Source: Xiphias gladius
Taxonomy: Eukaryota > Chordata > Actinopteri > Istiophoriformes > Xiphiidae
DNA length: 64,000 nt
Assembly: GCF_016859285.1 (NCBI RefSeq)
Contig: NC_053418.1
Coordinates: 19,245,329 to 19,309,328, forward strand
Direction of reading: 5' to 3'
Shown here one piece after another: positions 62,148-64,000 of this stretch (positions are counted from its first letter, which is position 1; every line of letters starts with the position of its first letter). The notes beneath the pieces are model-generated. The model searched no databases. It was not told the origin of the DNA and was given only the letters and a program-made list of their open reading frames with translations. A program made the position numbers and the translations under genes.

Positions 62148-63861
62148 TGTGTACTGATACAATGATACGACCATACCGAATTGAACACAAAGCACCTTTA
62201 CATAGTCATTTTGTGTACTCGTGTTCACTGAACCCTCACCTTTGTCCTGTTCTGAGCAGCGGTTCCATTTAGCAGAAAACTGTTGTTATCCAATGTAAGC
62301 ATATGCATGTTTGAGTACTTCCAAATCATGCTTCACTTCCTCTTGGGTATATTGAATTTATTACTTTATTTTCTAAGGTAAGAATCTTTCAAAGTCCAAA
62401 GTTCAAGGTCCCAGGGAAATCTGATATGTAAACACATTTTCTGCCTAACTTGACTGGAAGTGTTTGGTCACAGTAGTTCAAAGCTCTCTCACAATCCTTG
62501 AATGACCTGCTGATCATTTCCAGTGTCTGTAATACTCAACTTGTTGAAGCAAAGCATTATTACTATACATAACATGTATAGACCCTGCACATCCGCACAG
62601 GTGATTTCAGTCATTTTGGCCGATGGACTTTTTTCACGGTAGGCATTTTGAATGGTCATAACAGGAAAAGCATGGGTGAAACAAATTTTGTTAACACCGT
62701 CCCTGTTAATTGAAACACTAATGACGACAAAGAGTAACCCAGTGTTTGGGGAGCATAAACTCAGTGCTTCTCAGTGCTCCTGTACAATTCTCTTTCAGCT
62801 CCGCCTTCAACCCCAGCAGAAGTCTAATCAGCCAGAATGATTGAAAACACCCGTCTATGAATGCAGGGCCTTTTAATAAATGTGTATTTAGCTAAATTAC
62901 AACAAACTAACTGACAATTCACAAACGTAGTTCCAGGTAAAATTCCTATGAGTACTAGTCAGTTTCTGTGTCTGCTGTGTGCAGTGTATCTGATGGTTAC
63001 TTGGAGGCAGGGTACATACACAGTGTGTAGAGATAGAAAGGAAGAGAGCTGAGCTGATTTTTAATCATAAACCTTGCCCTGATGTATGGGATTATTGTGT
63101 TCTGGTGACTGTGCAGCCATTAGGTCTTTTTATTCTTCCCTCCAGCAAATTTCTGTTTGCTTTTGCTCTTTGTCTACAGTATGTCACGCATTCTGAAGTA
63201 GTGAGCAGCTGGGTTAGATAAGTATATTTGTGGAAGGACTACATGTAAATATATGAATGTCCTGTTTTTCCCCCTCTGACGTAGACATGCAAGACAAGTG
63301 TCATGTAAGGACGCACAGCAAAACAATTTTTATTGGTCTACTTTTAGCTAAAGATTGCTATGCATACTTGTACAAGGAAAGAACAGAAAAAATTAATTAT
63401 AGACTGAGAGCTGTGGCTGAAAGTGCTGGGAGAATAGTTCGAGTGCTAACTTTTTATGTGCATGAGCTCGCATCTGTGCGTGCGCTTGTAGGTACGTGTA
63501 TGTGCCTAGCTATGTGTAACGTACCCAGAGTATGTATGGTATGTGCATCTGTGTGTACGTTCATACAAGTTGACTGGGATTGGGGCTTGTGAGTGACAGC
63601 AGGATTTGACTCTGACATATGAAGGACAAACCTGACGCAAACGCAGGTGACATCATGAAGATCGTTGATTAAGTGCGAGTTTAACAATTGGACGAATACT
63701 GCTAATTCAATATGGAGTGATGGTGTGAGCTCAGTCATCCTTATTTTTCATGCAGATGACTTTGGACAGCGTGCCTTGGTGGGTAAGGTGTGTATGGACA
63801 GGAACAATGCCGTGGAAGATTACAAAGAAAACCTTCAGGAGTCTCAAGAGGAAACCTGTCG
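60228..63861 (+). CDS. gda: guanine deaminase (5' part; gene runs off the window)
   Basis: Cytosolic zinc enzyme of the amidohydrolase superfamily that hydrolyses guanine to xanthine and ammonia in purine catabolism. Five coding exons lie in the window: 60228-60356, 60616-60704, 60919-61090, 61376-61463 and 63756-63861. Phases 0, 2, 0, 1 and 2 agree. They give about 194 residues; the human protein is 454, so the catalytic C-terminal half is beyond the window. The start MSGSQRPTAAISHVFRGTFI aligns with human AHIFRGTFVHST. The DTHIH motif in PGMVDTHIHASQYSFAG holds the first two zinc-ligand histidines. NGTTTACYFATIHTDASLLL and GQRALVGKVCMD are near-identical to the mammalian enzyme. The exon 1 donor (AAAG|GTCTTT) is weak. 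Confidence 0.96.
60919..61090 (+). CDS. gda: gda exon with zinc-binding HxH motif
   Basis: Begins by completing the KQH codon, then EFLMPGMVDTHIHASQYSF. The two histidines of DTHIH are amidohydrolase metal ligands. Acceptor CACTGCAG, donor ATAGTG|GTGAGT. Confidence 0.95.
61464..63755. other. gda: gda intron 4
   Basis: A 2.3-kb intron with the (CA)n microsatellite near 62069-62145 and no recognisable exon. Confidence 0.7.
62069..62145. repeat. (CA)n/(CG CA)n microsatellite in gda intron 4
   Basis: Imperfect ACAGACACACG units pass into about 20 pure CA units. Confidence 0.95.
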
Positions 63862-64000
63862 GTGGGTATCAACTGTTCCACATATTATATAGCAGATGTA
63901 GTGAGCTGGAAGACCTTTATGCATGTGGTGGCTCAAGCTATACAGTACCAAGAGTATCTTAAGCAGCGTCAAACAGGATATAAGGCTTATGTGTGCCCTT

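Noticed and set aside
1..64000. CRISPR arrays, bacterial operons, phage or integrated viral genes
   Set aside because: The window is ordinary vertebrate DNA with spliced genes. The short tandem repeats are microsatellites, not spacer-repeat arrays, and no viral reading frame was recognised.

Overview
The window reads as genomic DNA from a ray-finned fish, probably a percomorph teleost. It has GT-AG introns, many (CA)n/(TG)n microsatellites and degraded teleost-type interspersed repeats, with no bacterial-style operons. Gene order and orientation match human chromosome 9q21.13: CEMIP2/TMEM2 (-), ABHD17B (-), C9orf85 (+), GDA (+). This conserved synteny supports the identities as well as the protein similarity does. 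No computation or database search was run. Exon boundaries were placed by hand from splice signals, reading phase and remembered mammalian orthologues.

Layout. Positions 1-12492 hold no recognisable gene. They contain one well-formed but unassigned minus-strand candidate exon (310-372), a LINE/SINE-type 3' tail and an AT-rich block with several homeodomain core motifs. Positions 12493-36271+ carry cemip2 on the minus strand: one untranslated first exon and 24 coding exons. The coding exons total 4113 nt with consistent phases, predicting a 1370-residue type II membrane hyaluronidase. Positions 41085-53494+ carry abhd17b on the minus strand: three coding exons, 288 aa, and an untranslated first exon. 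Positions 54536-56320 carry the C9orf85 homologue on the plus strand: four coding exons, 184 aa. It is head-to-head with abhd17b across a promoter containing four CCAAT boxes and a perfect CRE. Positions 60228 to the window end carry the first five coding exons of gda on the plus strand, about 194 of some 450 aa.

The genes do not form a pathway. CEMIP2 degrades extracellular hyaluronan at the cell surface. ABHD17B removes palmitate from membrane-anchored proteins. The C9orf85 homologue is a small cysteine-rich protein of unknown role. GDA converts guanine to xanthine. They are an ancient syntenic block.

Most second-look items are regulatory or structural: a (TG)n-T-rich tract at the cemip2 exon 13 acceptor that resembles the CFTR exon 9 arrangement, a long (CA)n run just after the exon 20 donor, three CTCF-like motifs, a T-box-like palindrome next to a TATA box inside an abhd17b intron, several hairpins and dated transposon remnants. 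I found no convincing previously undescribed multi-gene system.
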